Assembly: GCA_964620915.1 (NCBI GenBank) | Contig: CAZUKP010000009.1 | Location: forward strand, 3,651-67,650 | Length of the DNA stretch: 64,000 bases | DNA from: Hyphomicrobium_A sp964620915 | GTDB lineage: Bacteria > Pseudomonadota > Alphaproteobacteria > Rhizobiales > Hyphomicrobiaceae | Reading direction: 5' to 3' | Shown here: positions 18,907 to 27,734 of the stretch, one piece after another | Layout: each line of letters opens with the position of its first letter | Numbering within the stretch: position 1 is the stretch's first letter | Program-made: the position numbers and the translations under genes | The notes under the pieces: model-generated | What the model saw: only the letters and a program-made list of their open reading frames with translations | The model's database searches: none | What the model was told of the DNA's origin: nothing

Positions 18907-19071
18907 GTCGATGATAGGGCCCGGCCATGGGGCACCTTCGCATTCGCCTTCGGTGCTCCGAATGCGGTTACGTTATCGTCCGAATGGTTACAAACGAATG
19001 TGCGCCACTCGGCATGCTTAACGGGGCGTTGCCTGCCGTGTGACACCTGGAATAGCGGGTCTCACGGGCGC

Positions 19072-20223
19072 TCACGTGCCCAAACGCTGGCCGATGATAA
19101 TCATGCGCGCGGCGCGCTCGGCAGCATCCTGTAGGTATTGACGCGACTTTCTGATCGCGTCTTCAAGAGGCATCGCATTTGGCGTGGCTGTCTCTAGCCC
19201 GTCAATCCCGTGAGCAAACACACCACCTGCGTCATCGGAGAGCCCGCCGCCGATCGCGACCACGGGTATGCCGAGCCTGTGCGCAGCGGCCGCGACGCCG
19301 GCAGGCGTCTTTCCGAATGCGGTCTGAAAGTCGACGCGGCCTTCACCGGTAAAGGCGAGCTGCGCGCCCTGCATGTGCTCTTCCAGCCGCGTGACGGCGA
19401 CGACGATTTCGACACCGCGCTTGAGCGTTGCATTGGTGAAGGCGATGAGTCCCGCACCAATCCCGCCACCGGCACCTGCCCCCGGCGTCTCAGCCACGTC
19501 GGCGCCAATGCTGCGTTTGATGATGTGGGCGAAGTGAGCGAGATTCTTGTCGAGCTGCTCGACCATCTCTGGCGTTGCACCCTTCTGTGGGCCGTAGACC
19601 CGGGAGGCGCCGTTTTCTCCAACCAGTGGATTGGTGACGTCGCAGGCCACAGTGATGCGCACGCGGGCAACGCCTGGATGAACCGACGACATGTCGATGG
19701 CTTCGACTTTCCCTAGGTCGCCACCGGAGATGTTGTCGTTGATGGGCGCACCGCCGAAATTGAGAAAGCGCACGCCGAGTGCTTGGGCAAGACCTGCGCC
19801 GGCGTCGTTGGTTGCCGATCCGCCGATCCCAATGATGATCTCTTCTGCGCCGCGTTCGATCGCGTCGGCAATCAGCTCGCCGGTGCCATAGGTGGTTGCG
19901 ATCAAAGGGTTGCGTTTTTCTTTCGGTACGAGCGGCAAGCCGGAGGCCTCCGCCATCTCGATCACCGCCGTGCGACTGTCGCCAAGGAGGCCATACGAAG
20001 CCACGACCTTGTCACGCATCGGGCCTGTGACTTCGCACTTGATGAACTGACCGCCGGTTGCGTCGACCAGCGACTGCACGGTGCCTTCACCGCCATCGGC
20101 CATCGGCACTTTTACGTAAACCGCATCAGGCCAAACCCGCTTCAAGCCGGCCTCGATCTCACTTGCGACTTCCAGCGACGTCAGGTTTTCTTTGAAGGAA
20201 TCGGGGGCGATGACAATTTTCAT
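19072..20223 (-). CDS. glxK: glycerate 2-kinase (GK-I family)
   Basis: This 383-residue kinase starts with the hallmark MKIVIAPDSFKENL. It contains PMADGGEGTVQSLVDATGG, the glycine-rich GIGGSATNDAGAGLAQALG, and the C-terminal FTGEGRVDFQTAFGKTP and GIDGLETATPNAM motifs of the GarK/GlxK family, which phosphorylates D-glycerate to 2-phosphoglycerate. The length is normal. In a methylotrophic or glyoxylate-metabolising organism it would feed C3 units into central metabolism, but no serine-cycle genes are in the window. Confidence 0.92.
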   Translation of the reverse strand: MKIVIAPDSFKENLTSLEVASEIEAGLKRVWPDAVYVKVPMADGGEGTVQSLVDATGGQFIKCEVTGPMRDKVVASYGLLGDSRTAVIEMAEASGLPLVPKEKRNPLIATTYGTGELIADAIERGAEEIIIGIGGSATNDAGAGLAQALGVRFLNFGGAPINDNISGGDLGKVEAIDMSSVHPGVARVRITVACDVTNPLVGENGASRVYGPQKGATPEMVEQLDKNLAHFAHIIKRSIGADVAETPGAGAGGGIGAGLIAFTNATLKRGVEIVVAVTRLEEHMQGAQLAFTGEGRVDFQTAFGKTPAGVAAAAHRLGIPVVAIGGGLSDDAGGVFAHGIDGLETATPNAMPLEDAIRKSRQYLQDAAERAARMIIIGQRLGT

Positions 20224-20358
20224 CAGGCGCTTCTTCTCGTGGAGGCTCGTTTCGGTAGGGCTAGTCTGCGACAGGATTAGGGGAAAGTCTGCACTGTGTC
20301 GCGCCCGTGCGTTGGCTGAGGCGGGGGCGAGGACTTCCGCCTGATCGTGCCGAAAGCA

Positions 20359-21024
20359 TTAGGCCCCAAGATCCTGGATAGCATCGGACTCCACGATATG
20401 CACACCCGGCTCGCTTTGTCTGGCGCAGGCGAGCATGGCCTTGGCGACGGTTTCGGTCGGCACGGCTCGGTATTTCTTGAGGCGGCCGACCATGAGCGGG
20501 CCAATGACGGCAAGTGCCCGGTTTCCGACCCGTTCGGCGAGCCGGAACTCGTCGCGCTCGCCTTTCAGTAGAGAGGGCCTGAGAATGTAGGCAGACCGGA
20601 CGTCAGCCTGCGCGACGCCTTGCTCCATTTCGCCTTTGGTTCGCATGTAAACGCTTTTCGAGTGTGCATCCGCACCGAGCGAGCTGATGGTGACGAAGGC
20701 TCCGGCATCCTGCGCTGCGGCCCATTTGGCAAGTGCGATGGGGATGTCGCGATCGACGCGCTGAAAGGCTTGCGTCGACCCGGCCTTCTTCTGCGTTGTG
20801 CCGATGCAACAGAACACTGTCTGCACCGGGTCACTTATGGGCACGCCAGACAGGCTCTCGAGGTCGATCACATGTTCCTCGACCTTCGCCAAGCTGGCAA
20901 AGGGCGTAGCCCTTCGATGCAGGATGATGATTTTTGCGTAGTCGCCGGATGAGGAAAGCAGCGGGGTGAGCTTACGCCCAATCGCACCTGTTGCCCCGAC
21001 GATGAGGGCTGTCTTTTCTACCAT
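20359..21024 (-). CDS. NAD(P)-binding short-chain protein, HTATIP2/TIP30-like
   Basis: This 221-residue atypical SDR begins with the dinucleotide-binding motif ALIVGATGAIGRKL. The body (VFCCIGTTQKKAGSTQAFQ, ISSLGADAHSKSVYMRTKGEME, and YILRPSLLKGERDEFRLAER) is typical of the TIP30/NAD(P)H-binding group, in which the YxxxK pair is YMRTK. An oxidoreductase or regulatory NADPH-sensor role is possible, and the substrate is unknown. It is a single gene between glycerate kinase and the LysR regulator. Confidence 0.82.
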   Translation of the reverse strand: MVEKTALIVGATGAIGRKLTPLLSSSGDYAKIIILHRRATPFASLAKVEEHVIDLESLSGVPISDPVQTVFCCIGTTQKKAGSTQAFQRVDRDIPIALAKWAAAQDAGAFVTISSLGADAHSKSVYMRTKGEMEQGVAQADVRSAYILRPSLLKGERDEFRLAERVGNRALAVIGPLMVGRLKKYRAVPTETVAKAMLACARQSEPGVHIVESDAIQDLGA

Positions 21025-21143
21025 GCAGGATGGTTCCTCTTTGGCGCTTTTACAGCCAAACCTACTCGCCTGTGCGTTCGCCGTCTAACTCATCGCTGAC
21101 TTGGTAGCCCAATGTCATGGGACCACTGTGACGTATCGCAGTG

Positions 21144-22061
21144 CTATGGGTCCTGCGCAATTGCATCCCAAACCGGCGTCTCTCCGAAACATTCGACAAG
21201 GAAATCGATAAACTTTCGTGTCTTCGCCGCCAAAAAGCGGTTGGGCGCGTAGAGCGCATGAAGGGCAAGCGGGAGGGCTTGGTGTCGGGGAAGAACGACG
21301 TCGAGGCGGCCAGCTGCGATGTCGGGGCCGACGAGAAACGTCGGTAGAATTGCAATGCCTTGCCCGCGCAAAGCCGCAGCGCGCAATACATCCCCGTTAT
21401 TGGAACACAAGACTGACGTGATTGGCGCTTGAACCGTTTCTGGGCCCTTGGTGAGGGTCCAACGCTGAACGGCTGCGATCTGTCCGTAGCTCAGGCATCG
21501 ATGGCTTGTCAGATCCTCAATCTTGTCCGGCATGCCGTGCTGCCTAATGTAGTCGGGCGCTGCAACCAGGACGCGTCGTATCGGTGAAAGGCGGCGCGCG
21601 ATGAGGCTCGAGTCCGCGAGCGCGCCGATGCGGATCGTGACATCGACGCCTTCCTCCAGTGGATCGATGAACCGGTCGTTGAGTGTCAGCTCGATTGCGA
21701 GCTCAGGGGTACGGGCCATGAAGTCGGCAACTGCGGGCCCAAGGTAGAGTGTTCCAAACGACATGGGCGCATTGACCTTCAGCACGCCCCTCGGCTCGTC
21801 GTGCAGGCTTGAGACTTCGTTTTCCGTTTCCGCGACGTCGGCGAGAATGGCGACACAGCGCCCATAGTAGGCACGGCCCACTTCCGTCGGCACCACGCGC
21901 CGGGTGGTGCGGTCGAGCAGGCGGGCACCTAACACCTGCTCCAGTTCCATCACCGCCTTGCTGACCGCGGAGCGCGTTAGGCCAAGGCGGCGCGCGGCCT
22001 CGGCGTAGCTGCCGGCGCCCACCACCTTGGTGAATGCATTCATGGCCTCGAGTTTGTCCAT
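21144..22061 (-). CDS. LysR-family transcriptional regulator
   Basis: This 305-residue regulator has an N-terminal winged HTH (AMNAFTKVVGAGSYAEAARR, then LTRSAVSKAVMELEQVLGAR) and a periplasmic-binding-protein-like effector domain (about 90-295). The frame is open upstream to 22223. The family start MDKLEAMNAF fixes the ATG at 22061; 22043 is an alternative. It is divergent from the pirin gene with 121 bases between starts, which matches the LysR/pirin arrangement (for example YhaJ/YhaK in E. coli). It probably controls that gene and itself through the palindromes in between. Confidence 0.92.
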   Translation of the reverse strand: MDKLEAMNAFTKVVGAGSYAEAARRLGLTRSAVSKAVMELEQVLGARLLDRTTRRVVPTEVGRAYYGRCVAILADVAETENEVSSLHDEPRGVLKVNAPMSFGTLYLGPAVADFMARTPELAIELTLNDRFIDPLEEGVDVTIRIGALADSSLIARRLSPIRRVLVAAPDYIRQHGMPDKIEDLTSHRCLSYGQIAAVQRWTLTKGPETVQAPITSVLCSNNGDVLRAAALRGQGIAILPTFLVGPDIAAGRLDVVLPRHQALPLALHALYAPNRFLAAKTRKFIDFLVECFGETPVWDAIAQDP

Positions 22062-22065
22062 TTGT

Positions 22066-22133
22066 TTCCAAAATGGAACCAGATTGGGCAAAAATACGCC
22101 TATTGAGCCGGTATTGTCGACACTCCATTTGGA
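22066..22133. promoter_or_regulatory. paired palindromes in the lysR/pirin intergenic region
   Basis: TTCCA-AAA-TGGAA (22066-22078) and TCCA-TT-TGGA (22124-22133) share the TCCA...TGGA core, with centres about 56 bases apart, a little over five helical turns. The first begins five bases upstream of the lysR start codon. Two related sites of dyad symmetry between divergent genes are what a LysR tetramer would contact. This is an inference from position and symmetry. Confidence 0.5.
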
Positions 22134-22146
22134 TGGCAGGAGCACA

Positions 22147-22163
22147 GCCGGCGCTTCGCCGGC
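22147..22163 (+). repeat. hairpin in the pirin leader
   Basis: GCCGGCG-CTT-CGCCGGC is a perfect seven-base-pair hairpin ending eight bases before the GGAGG of the pirin gene. It could affect translation or transcription into the gene, or be an unrelated GC-rich inverted repeat. Confidence 0.4.
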
Positions 22164-22182
22164 CAATGAATGGAGGTCCGAT

Positions 22183-22887
22183 ATGCTTACCTTGCGCAAA
22201 GCCGAAGACCGTGGCCACGCCAATTTCGGATGGCTCGACAGCCACCACAGCTTTTCGTTCGGCCAATACTACGATCCCGAGCACATGGGGTTTGGGCCGC
22301 TACGGGTCATCAACGACGACCGCATCGCCGCGGGCCAGGGATTTCCCACCCATCCCCACAGAGACATGGAGATCATCACCTATGTGCTCGAGGGCGCGTT
22401 GCGCCACCAAGACAGCCTTGGGACCGGCTCCGTCATCCGCGCGGGTGATGTTCAGGCCATGTCGGCTGGGACGGGCATTCGTCACAGCGAATACAACGCG
22501 TCATCAACCGATCCCGTCCACCTATTGCAGATTTGGGTCATCCCCGAGCGAAAAGGGCTGGCGCCGCGCTACGAGCAAAAGACGTATTCGCGCGATGAAA
22601 AGCGGGGCCAGCTCTGCCTGATCGGCTCACGCTCCGGACGCGACGGCTCTATCGTCGTTCACAGCGACATTGACCTTTACGCCGCGCTGTTAGGTGAAGG
22701 CGAAGTGGTTCGACACACGCTGGAACCTGGCCGCACCGGCTGGCTGCAGGTGGCGCGGGGGCGGGCAACGATAAACGATCAGATGCTCGATGCCGGCGAC
22801 GGTGTCGCGATTGCCGAGAGTGGCACGCTGAAAGTTGCACACGTTGCGGATGAAGCGGAGGTCTTGTTGTTCGACATGGCCGCATAG
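22183..22887 (+). CDS. pirin family protein
   Basis: This 234-residue bicupin is of the pirin/YhaK type. The first cupin holds the metal-site motif FPTHPHRDMEIITYVLEG, followed by HQDSLG and MSAGTGIRHSEYN. The PEGxRW-like C-terminal half carries ALLGEGEVVRHTLEPGR. Some members have quercetin 2,3-dioxygenase activity; others act in redox-linked regulation. The frame extends upstream, but GGAGG six bases before the ATG at 22183 and the family N-terminus MLTLRKAEDRGHANFGWLDS settle the start. Expression is probably under the divergent LysR protein. Confidence 0.92.
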   Translation: MLTLRKAEDRGHANFGWLDSHHSFSFGQYYDPEHMGFGPLRVINDDRIAAGQGFPTHPHRDMEIITYVLEGALRHQDSLGTGSVIRAGDVQAMSAGTGIRHSEYNASSTDPVHLLQIWVIPERKGLAPRYEQKTYSRDEKRGQLCLIGSRSGRDGSIVVHSDIDLYAALLGEGEVVRHTLEPGRTGWLQVARGRATINDQMLDAGDGVAIAESGTLKVAHVADEAEVLLFDMAA

Positions 22888-22924
22888 GCGTGAAGCCTCG
22901 CAGAACTGACCGCACGACCATTGC

Positions 22925-22960
22925 TGCCCCAGTACGCCAGTCGTGCTGGGGCACAATTGT
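22925..22960 (+). terminator. probable transcription terminator hairpin after pirin
   Basis: TGCCCCAGTACG at 22925-22936 pairs with CGTGCTGGGGCA at 22942-22953 (twelve pairs with one G.U) around a five-base loop. It is followed by CAATTGTT, a weak T tract. It lies 37 bases after the pirin stop codon. The imperfect T run leaves some doubt. Confidence 0.55.
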
Positions 22961-23075
22961 TATCGAGGCTTACGAAAGGTTAAGGGGGCGGCTTTAGGGT
23001 CACAGACAGCAACCTGGTGCCTTGTTACAAACAAGGCCAAGGGGACATCGGATACAGGGCTTTCGGGAGCGAACG

Positions 23076-23384
23076 ATGCGAATTTCCATTGCACTCGGTG
23101 TGGCGGCGTGTGTCGGCGCAATTTTCTTTGTTGCACCGCAGTCGGCCTCGGCTAGCCCGGCGGCTTGGGCGGCCCACGGTGCGAAAGCACAGGGCGCAAA
23201 CGGCGCGATGATCGAGGTAGGCGGGCGCAAGAGCTATGCTCACTGGCGGCGCGGCCCCTACTACGACGGCCCCTATTTCTTCTACTACCGCGGTTACGCC
23301 TACCCCTACTATTCGAACGATGCCTATCGGCGTCGGGGCGTCTACCCCTACTACAAGGCGCCGCCGCCGCGTTGGCGCCGCTGA
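23076..23384 (+). CDS. small secreted Tyr/Arg/Pro-rich protein
   Basis: This 102-residue protein has a Sec signal peptide (MRISIALGVAACVGAIFF, cleavage near SASA). The mature region has many Tyr, Arg, Gly and Pro residues (FYYRGYAYPYYSN, YYKAPPPRWRR). GGGAG lies about seven bases before the ATG at 23076. Similar short Tyr/Pro-rich exported proteins are common in Hyphomicrobiales and have no assigned function. The composition suggests a disordered envelope-associated peptide. Confidence 0.65.
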   Translation: MRISIALGVAACVGAIFFVAPQSASASPAAWAAHGAKAQGANGAMIEVGGRKSYAHWRRGPYYDGPYFFYYRGYAYPYYSNDAYRRRGVYPYYKAPPPRWRR

Positions 23385-23530
23385 GCCCAGTCTGTCGGTC
23401 GCACTGGTACCGGCTGCTGGCCGTTTGAAGACATCCGAAAGACGCAAGTCCGTCGTCCGTGTTCCGGCGTGACACGTGGCTGCGAATGCGTATAGTGCGC
23501 CGCCGAACCCCTGACAGTTAGCAGCGCGCC

Positions 23531-24490
23531 ATGCCCACCAAAGTCGCCGTCAAAACCGCGGGGCGCCGCTCAAGCCCCGACGCGGCCCCACTGCGGCCTC
23601 GCCAATCATTCCAGGATCTCATTCTCACCCTGCAGACCTTTTGGGCCGAGCAAGGGTGCGTGATCCTGCAACCCTACGACATGGAGGTCGGAGCCGGGAC
23701 GTTTCATCCCGCGACGACCTTGCGTGCGCTGGGGCCGAAGCCCTGGAACGCGGGCTACGTACAACCGTCGCGCCGTCCCAAGGACGGTCGCTACGGCGAG
23801 AACCCCAATCGCCTGCAGCACTACTATCAGTTCCAGGTTATCATGAAGCCGACGCCGGCCGACATTCAGGACCTCTACCTGGAGAGCCTCGCGCGCATTG
23901 GCTTGTCCTCCGACGTGCACGACATCCGCTTCGTCGAGGACGACTGGGAGAGCCCGACGCTTGGCGCTTGGGGGCTTGGCTGGGAGGTGTGGTGCGATGG
24001 CATGGAAGTCTCCCAGTTCACCTATTTCCAGCAGGTCGGCGGATTCGACTGCGAGGTCGTCTCGGCTGAGATCACTTATGGGCTTGAGCGCCTCGCCATG
24101 TACGTTCAGGGCGTCGATCGCGTTTACGATTTGAACTTCAACGGCCGCACGGATGCGCGCCGGATCAACTACGGGGACATCTTCCTGCAGGCTGAGCAGG
24201 AGTTTTCGCGCTTCAACTTCGAGTACGCCGACACCGCGATACTGCACCAGCACTTCATTGACGCGGAAAAGGAGTGCAAGGCGCTGCTGGAACAGGGGGC
24301 GAAGGACGAGCGCCACGAGATGGCGCTTCCGGCCTACGATCAGTGCATCAAGGCGTCACACGTTTTCAATCTCTTGGACGCGCGCGGCGTCATTTCTGTC
24401 ACAGAACGCCAGAGCTACATTCTGCGCGTGCGCGAACTGGCGAAGGCCTGTTGCGCGGCCTGGCTCAAGACTGAAGGAGGCGGCTCATGA
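23531..24490 (+). CDS. glyQ: glycyl-tRNA synthetase alpha subunit
   Basis: This 319-residue class II aminoacyl-tRNA synthetase catalytic chain of the bacterial alpha2beta2 enzyme charges tRNA-Gly. It contains SFQDLILTLQTFWAEQGCVI, motif 2 region YVQPSRRPKDGRYGENPNRL, and LGWEVWCDGMEVSQFTYFQQ, all characteristic of GlyQ. An N-terminal extension of about 25 residues (TKVAVKTAGRRSS) precedes the conserved core, so a slightly later start is possible. It overlaps the next small gene by four bases and is followed by glyS. Confidence 0.96.
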   Translation: MPTKVAVKTAGRRSSPDAAPLRPRQSFQDLILTLQTFWAEQGCVILQPYDMEVGAGTFHPATTLRALGPKPWNAGYVQPSRRPKDGRYGENPNRLQHYYQFQVIMKPTPADIQDLYLESLARIGLSSDVHDIRFVEDDWESPTLGAWGLGWEVWCDGMEVSQFTYFQQVGGFDCEVVSAEITYGLERLAMYVQGVDRVYDLNFNGRTDARRINYGDIFLQAEQEFSRFNFEYADTAILHQHFIDAEKECKALLEQGAKDERHEMALPAYDQCIKASHVFNLLDARGVISVTERQSYILRVRELAKACCAAWLKTEGGGS

Positions 24491-24678
24491 TTTCCCCTGA
24501 GATTATCGGTGCGTTGATTGTCGGTTTGCCCGCTTTGCTGATTGCGGTGGTGTTGTTCTGGAACCGTCTGCGGCCGGTGTTTTGGTTCGTACTGGCGCTG
24601 ATCGTCGTCGGTGTGGGTTATCTCGCGTCGACCGGCGCCACCGCTGATATTGCCCAATACGTCATGGGAAAATTGTAG
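24487..24678 (+). CDS. small two-helix membrane protein between glyQ and glyS
   Basis: This 63-residue protein consists almost entirely of two hydrophobic helices (about 7-25 and 29-47, VFWFVLALIVVGVGYLAS). Its ATG overlaps the glyQ stop as ATGA, and glyS starts six bases after its stop, so all three genes are surely one transcript. No signal for secretion or enzyme motif is present. A link to glycine-tRNA synthetase is suggested only by position, and no function is known to me. Confidence 0.7.
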   Translation: MISPEIIGALIVGLPALLIAVVLFWNRLRPVFWFVLALIVVGVGYLASTGATADIAQYVMGKL

Positions 24679-24684
24679 GGCGAC

Positions 24685-26805
24685 ATGCCTGAGCTGCTGC
24701 TTGAGTTATTTTCCGAAGAGATCCCGGCGCGCTTGCAGGCGCGTGCGGCTGACGATCTGCGCCGCCTTGTCGTCGATGGACTGAGCGCTCGCGGACTTGA
24801 GGTTGGTGAGGCGCGCAGCTTCGCTACGCCTCGCCGGCTGGCCCTTGTCATCGATGATGTGCCGCCAAAGTCTCCGGCCGTTTCCGAGGAGCGCAAGGGA
24901 CCGCGCGTCGGTGCGCCCGAGAAAGCCATCGAAGGGTTCCTGCGCGGCGCGGGGCTCGACTCGGTCGATCAGGCAGACATCGTCAAGGACGAGAAGAAGG
25001 GCGACTATTACGTCGCGCACCTCAAGATGCCGGGGCGCAAGGCGACCGAGATTATCGCCGAGACCGTGACGGAAACGGTGGCACAGTTTCCTTGGCCGAA
25101 GTCGATGCGCTTCAACTGTTTCCTGGACAACGGCACGGAGTTGCGCTGGGTCAGGCCGCTGCAGTCAATCTTGTGTCTGCTCGACGGCAAGGTCGTGCGC
25201 TTCGACATTGCCGGCATCAAGGCTTCCGATACGACGTCGGGTCACCGCTTTCTGGCGCCCGATCGCTTCGAGGTCAAAGGCTTCGCCGACTACAAGAAGC
25301 GCCTAAAGCAGCACAAGGTCATTCTGGATGCGAATGAGCGGGCCGCGATCATCGCAGAGAATGCGCACGAGCTTGCGGCGGACGCGAAGCTCAAGCTCGT
25401 CGAGGACGATGGGCTGACGGCCGAGAACGCTGGCCTGACCGAGTGGCCGGTCGTCTTGATGGGCGAATTCGACAAGTCCTTTCTGGAGGTGCCGCCGGAG
25501 TGTCTCATCACCTCGATGAAGACGCACCAAAAGTGCTTCTCGCTGCGCCATGGTAAGAAGCTTGCGAACAAGTTCCTGCTTGTTTCGAACCTGAAAGCCA
25601 AGGACGGCGGCAAGGAGATTGTTGCGGGCAATGAGAAAGTGATCGCTGCGCGGTTGTCGGATGCCAAGTTCTTCTGGGAGCAGGACTTGAAGCGCCCACT
25701 CGATGAGATGGCGAGCGCGCTCGATGCCATCACCTTCCACGAGAAGCTTGGTACGCAAAAGGAGCGCGTGGAGCGTATTGCGGAACTGGCGTTCCAGATC
25801 GCCGGCGCGGTCGATGCGGTGCCCGAAGACGCGCGCCGCGCAGCCCAACTGTGCAAGGCTGATCTCGTGTCCGGCATGGTCGGAGAGTTCCCCGAACTGC
25901 AGGGCTTGATGGGCCGCTACTATGCGGAAGCCGCCGGAACGAAGCCGGAAATCGCCCGTGCGCTCGAGCTGCACTACAAGCCGAAGGGCCCGACCGATTC
26001 AGTGCCGCTGGAGAAGGAAGGCGATGCGGTTGCGATCGCCGTGGCGCTTGCGGACAAGCTCGACACGCTCGTTGGGTTCTGGGCGATTGACGAGAAACCC
26101 ACGGGCTCCGGCGATCCCTACCAGCTCCGTCGCGCCGCGCTGGGCGTCATCCGTCTCGTGCTCGAGAACGATTTGCGCGTCAGTCTTTCAAGAAAAATCG
26201 GGTTGGCAGCCGATCTCTATCTGCGTCAGATAGCGAACCGTCCAAACCCAATTTCCGTAAGTGCTCCTGAAGCGATTGCTCACGATCTTATTCCCTTCTT
26301 TGCGGAACGCCTGAAGGTCTATTTGCGCGAGCAAGGTGCGCGGCACGATCTTATCGACGCGGTGTTCGCGCTGGGCGGCCAGGATGACCTGGCGCTGATC
26401 GTCAAGCGTGTCGAGGCGCTGGGTGAATTCCTCACGACCGACGACGGCGTCAATCTTCTGACCGGCGTCAAGCGTGCGCAAAACATCCTCACCATTGAGG
26501 AGAAGAAGGACAAGACGAGCTACGCCGAGACTTACGAAATCGCGCTCCTCAAAGAAAAAGAAGAGCTGGCGCTTGCCGCAGGTATCGAGAGCGTCAAGCA
26601 GGATACGGCCGCCGCCATCGAAGTGGAGAACTTCGCCGGTTCCATGCGTGCGCTGGCAGAACTGCGCAAGCCCGTCGACGCCTTCTTTGACAAGGTGACC
26701 GTCAACACGGACGATCCGGCGCTGCGCAAGAACCGTCTGCATCTGCTCTCCGAGATTCGCGCGGCCACCTCAAACGTCGCCGATTTCACCAAAATCGCCG
26801 GTTGA
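24685..26805 (+). CDS. glyS: glycyl-tRNA synthetase beta subunit
   Basis: This is the 706-residue tRNA-recognition chain of the alpha2beta2 enzyme. It opens with the conserved MPELLLELFSEEIPAR, has FPKSM-like and SGHRFLAPD segments, and carries the HD-like central motif ADLVSGMVGEFPELQGLMG with the downstream DKLDTLVGFWAI. It ends with a DALR-type anticodon-binding helical domain. The length is normal. It is the third gene of the glyQ transcript. Confidence 0.96.
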   Translation: MPELLLELFSEEIPARLQARAADDLRRLVVDGLSARGLEVGEARSFATPRRLALVIDDVPPKSPAVSEERKGPRVGAPEKAIEGFLRGAGLDSVDQADIVKDEKKGDYYVAHLKMPGRKATEIIAETVTETVAQFPWPKSMRFNCFLDNGTELRWVRPLQSILCLLDGKVVRFDIAGIKASDTTSGHRFLAPDRFEVKGFADYKKRLKQHKVILDANERAAIIAENAHELAADAKLKLVEDDGLTAENAGLTEWPVVLMGEFDKSFLEVPPECLITSMKTHQKCFSLRHGKKLANKFLLVSNLKAKDGGKEIVAGNEKVIAARLSDAKFFWEQDLKRPLDEMASALDAITFHEKLGTQKERVERIAELAFQIAGAVDAVPEDARRAAQLCKADLVSGMVGEFPELQGLMGRYYAEAAGTKPEIARALELHYKPKGPTDSVPLEKEGDAVAIAVALADKLDTLVGFWAIDEKPTGSGDPYQLRRAALGVIRLVLENDLRVSLSRKIGLAADLYLRQIANRPNPISVSAPEAIAHDLIPFFAERLKVYLREQGARHDLIDAVFALGGQDDLALIVKRVEALGEFLTTDDGVNLLTGVKRAQNILTIEEKKDKTSYAETYEIALLKEKEELALAAGIESVKQDTAAAIEVENFAGSMRALAELRKPVDAFFDKVTVNTDDPALRKNRLHLLSEIRAATSNVADFTKIAG

Positions 26806-26884
26806 CGCATTGGCGCGTAACGAACGGCGCCCGCCGCCCGAACACCCCTTCTAACGCTCATCGCTCTTGGAGGGGCCGAACCCT

Positions 26885-27610
26885 ATGACGCGCGCGCTCA
26901 TTCGCTTCATCGCCATCGCACTTCTCACGGCTGCCGGCGCCAGTGCCCAGGCGGGCGAGCCACGCGCCGTGATCGAGCTTTTCACCAGCCAGGGCTGCTC
27001 CTCGTGTCCGCCGGCGGACGAACTCTTCGCCACAATGGCCAACGACCCCGACATCATCACGCTGTCGCTGCCCGTCGACTACTGGGACCGGCTAGGTTGG
27101 AAGGATACGTTTGCAACGCCGGCCTTCACAGCACGCCAGAAGAATTACGCGTTCGTGCGTGGCGATGGTCGGGTCTACACGCCACAGGCCGTCATCAATG
27201 GCAGCCAACACGCGGTGGGCTCAAATCGCAGCGCCATCGATAGCGCGGTGACCGCGACGGCGTCCGCCCTGACCGTGCCGGTGGACGTAAGCAATGCCGA
27301 CGGAACGGTTGCCATTTCCGTTGGTGCTGCGCCGGGTGGCCTGAACACCAAAGGCACCGTTGTGGCGATGCCGACATTGTCGGCGCGCCAAGTGGCCATC
27401 GGGCGGGGCGAAAATGCGAAACGCAAGGTGACCTATACAAACATCGTGCGCGAGATATTGCCCTTGGGGACCTGGCAGGGCGAGCCCCGCGACTTCACCA
27501 TTCCCGCAACCCAGCTCGAAGGGTACGACGGCGTGGTCGTCATGGTGCAGACAGGGGCGGTTGATGAGCCGGGCCCCATCGTTGGTGCGGCGCGCACAAG
27601 CCTGCGCTGA
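26885..27610 (+). CDS. secreted DUF1223 thioredoxin-like protein
   Basis: This 241-residue protein has a signal peptide (MTRALIRFIAIALLTAAGAS, ending AQAGEP). The DUF1223 fold follows: AVIELFTSQGCSSCPPADEL, with a CxxC pair as in thioredoxins, then LPVDYWDRLGWKD and TPQAVINGSQHAVGS. Periplasmic thiol-redox activity is plausible but unproven for the family. A TTG start at 26867 is possible, but GGAGGGG before the ATG at 26885 and the signal peptide favour the latter. Confidence 0.85.
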   Translation: MTRALIRFIAIALLTAAGASAQAGEPRAVIELFTSQGCSSCPPADELFATMANDPDIITLSLPVDYWDRLGWKDTFATPAFTARQKNYAFVRGDGRVYTPQAVINGSQHAVGSNRSAIDSAVTATASALTVPVDVSNADGTVAISVGAAPGGLNTKGTVVAMPTLSARQVAIGRGENAKRKVTYTNIVREILPLGTWQGEPRDFTIPATQLEGYDGVVVMVQTGAVDEPGPIVGAARTSLR

Positions 27611-27734
27611 CGCCCTTTGCTGGTGAATTGTGTCGCACCGCGAAGACACACTTTGAAAAAGCGTATCGCAAAAGGTGTCGCTGGCCTCCGCAGCGGGCGA
27701 CAAACGATGTTCAATGCGCTATACGCCTGCGCGC

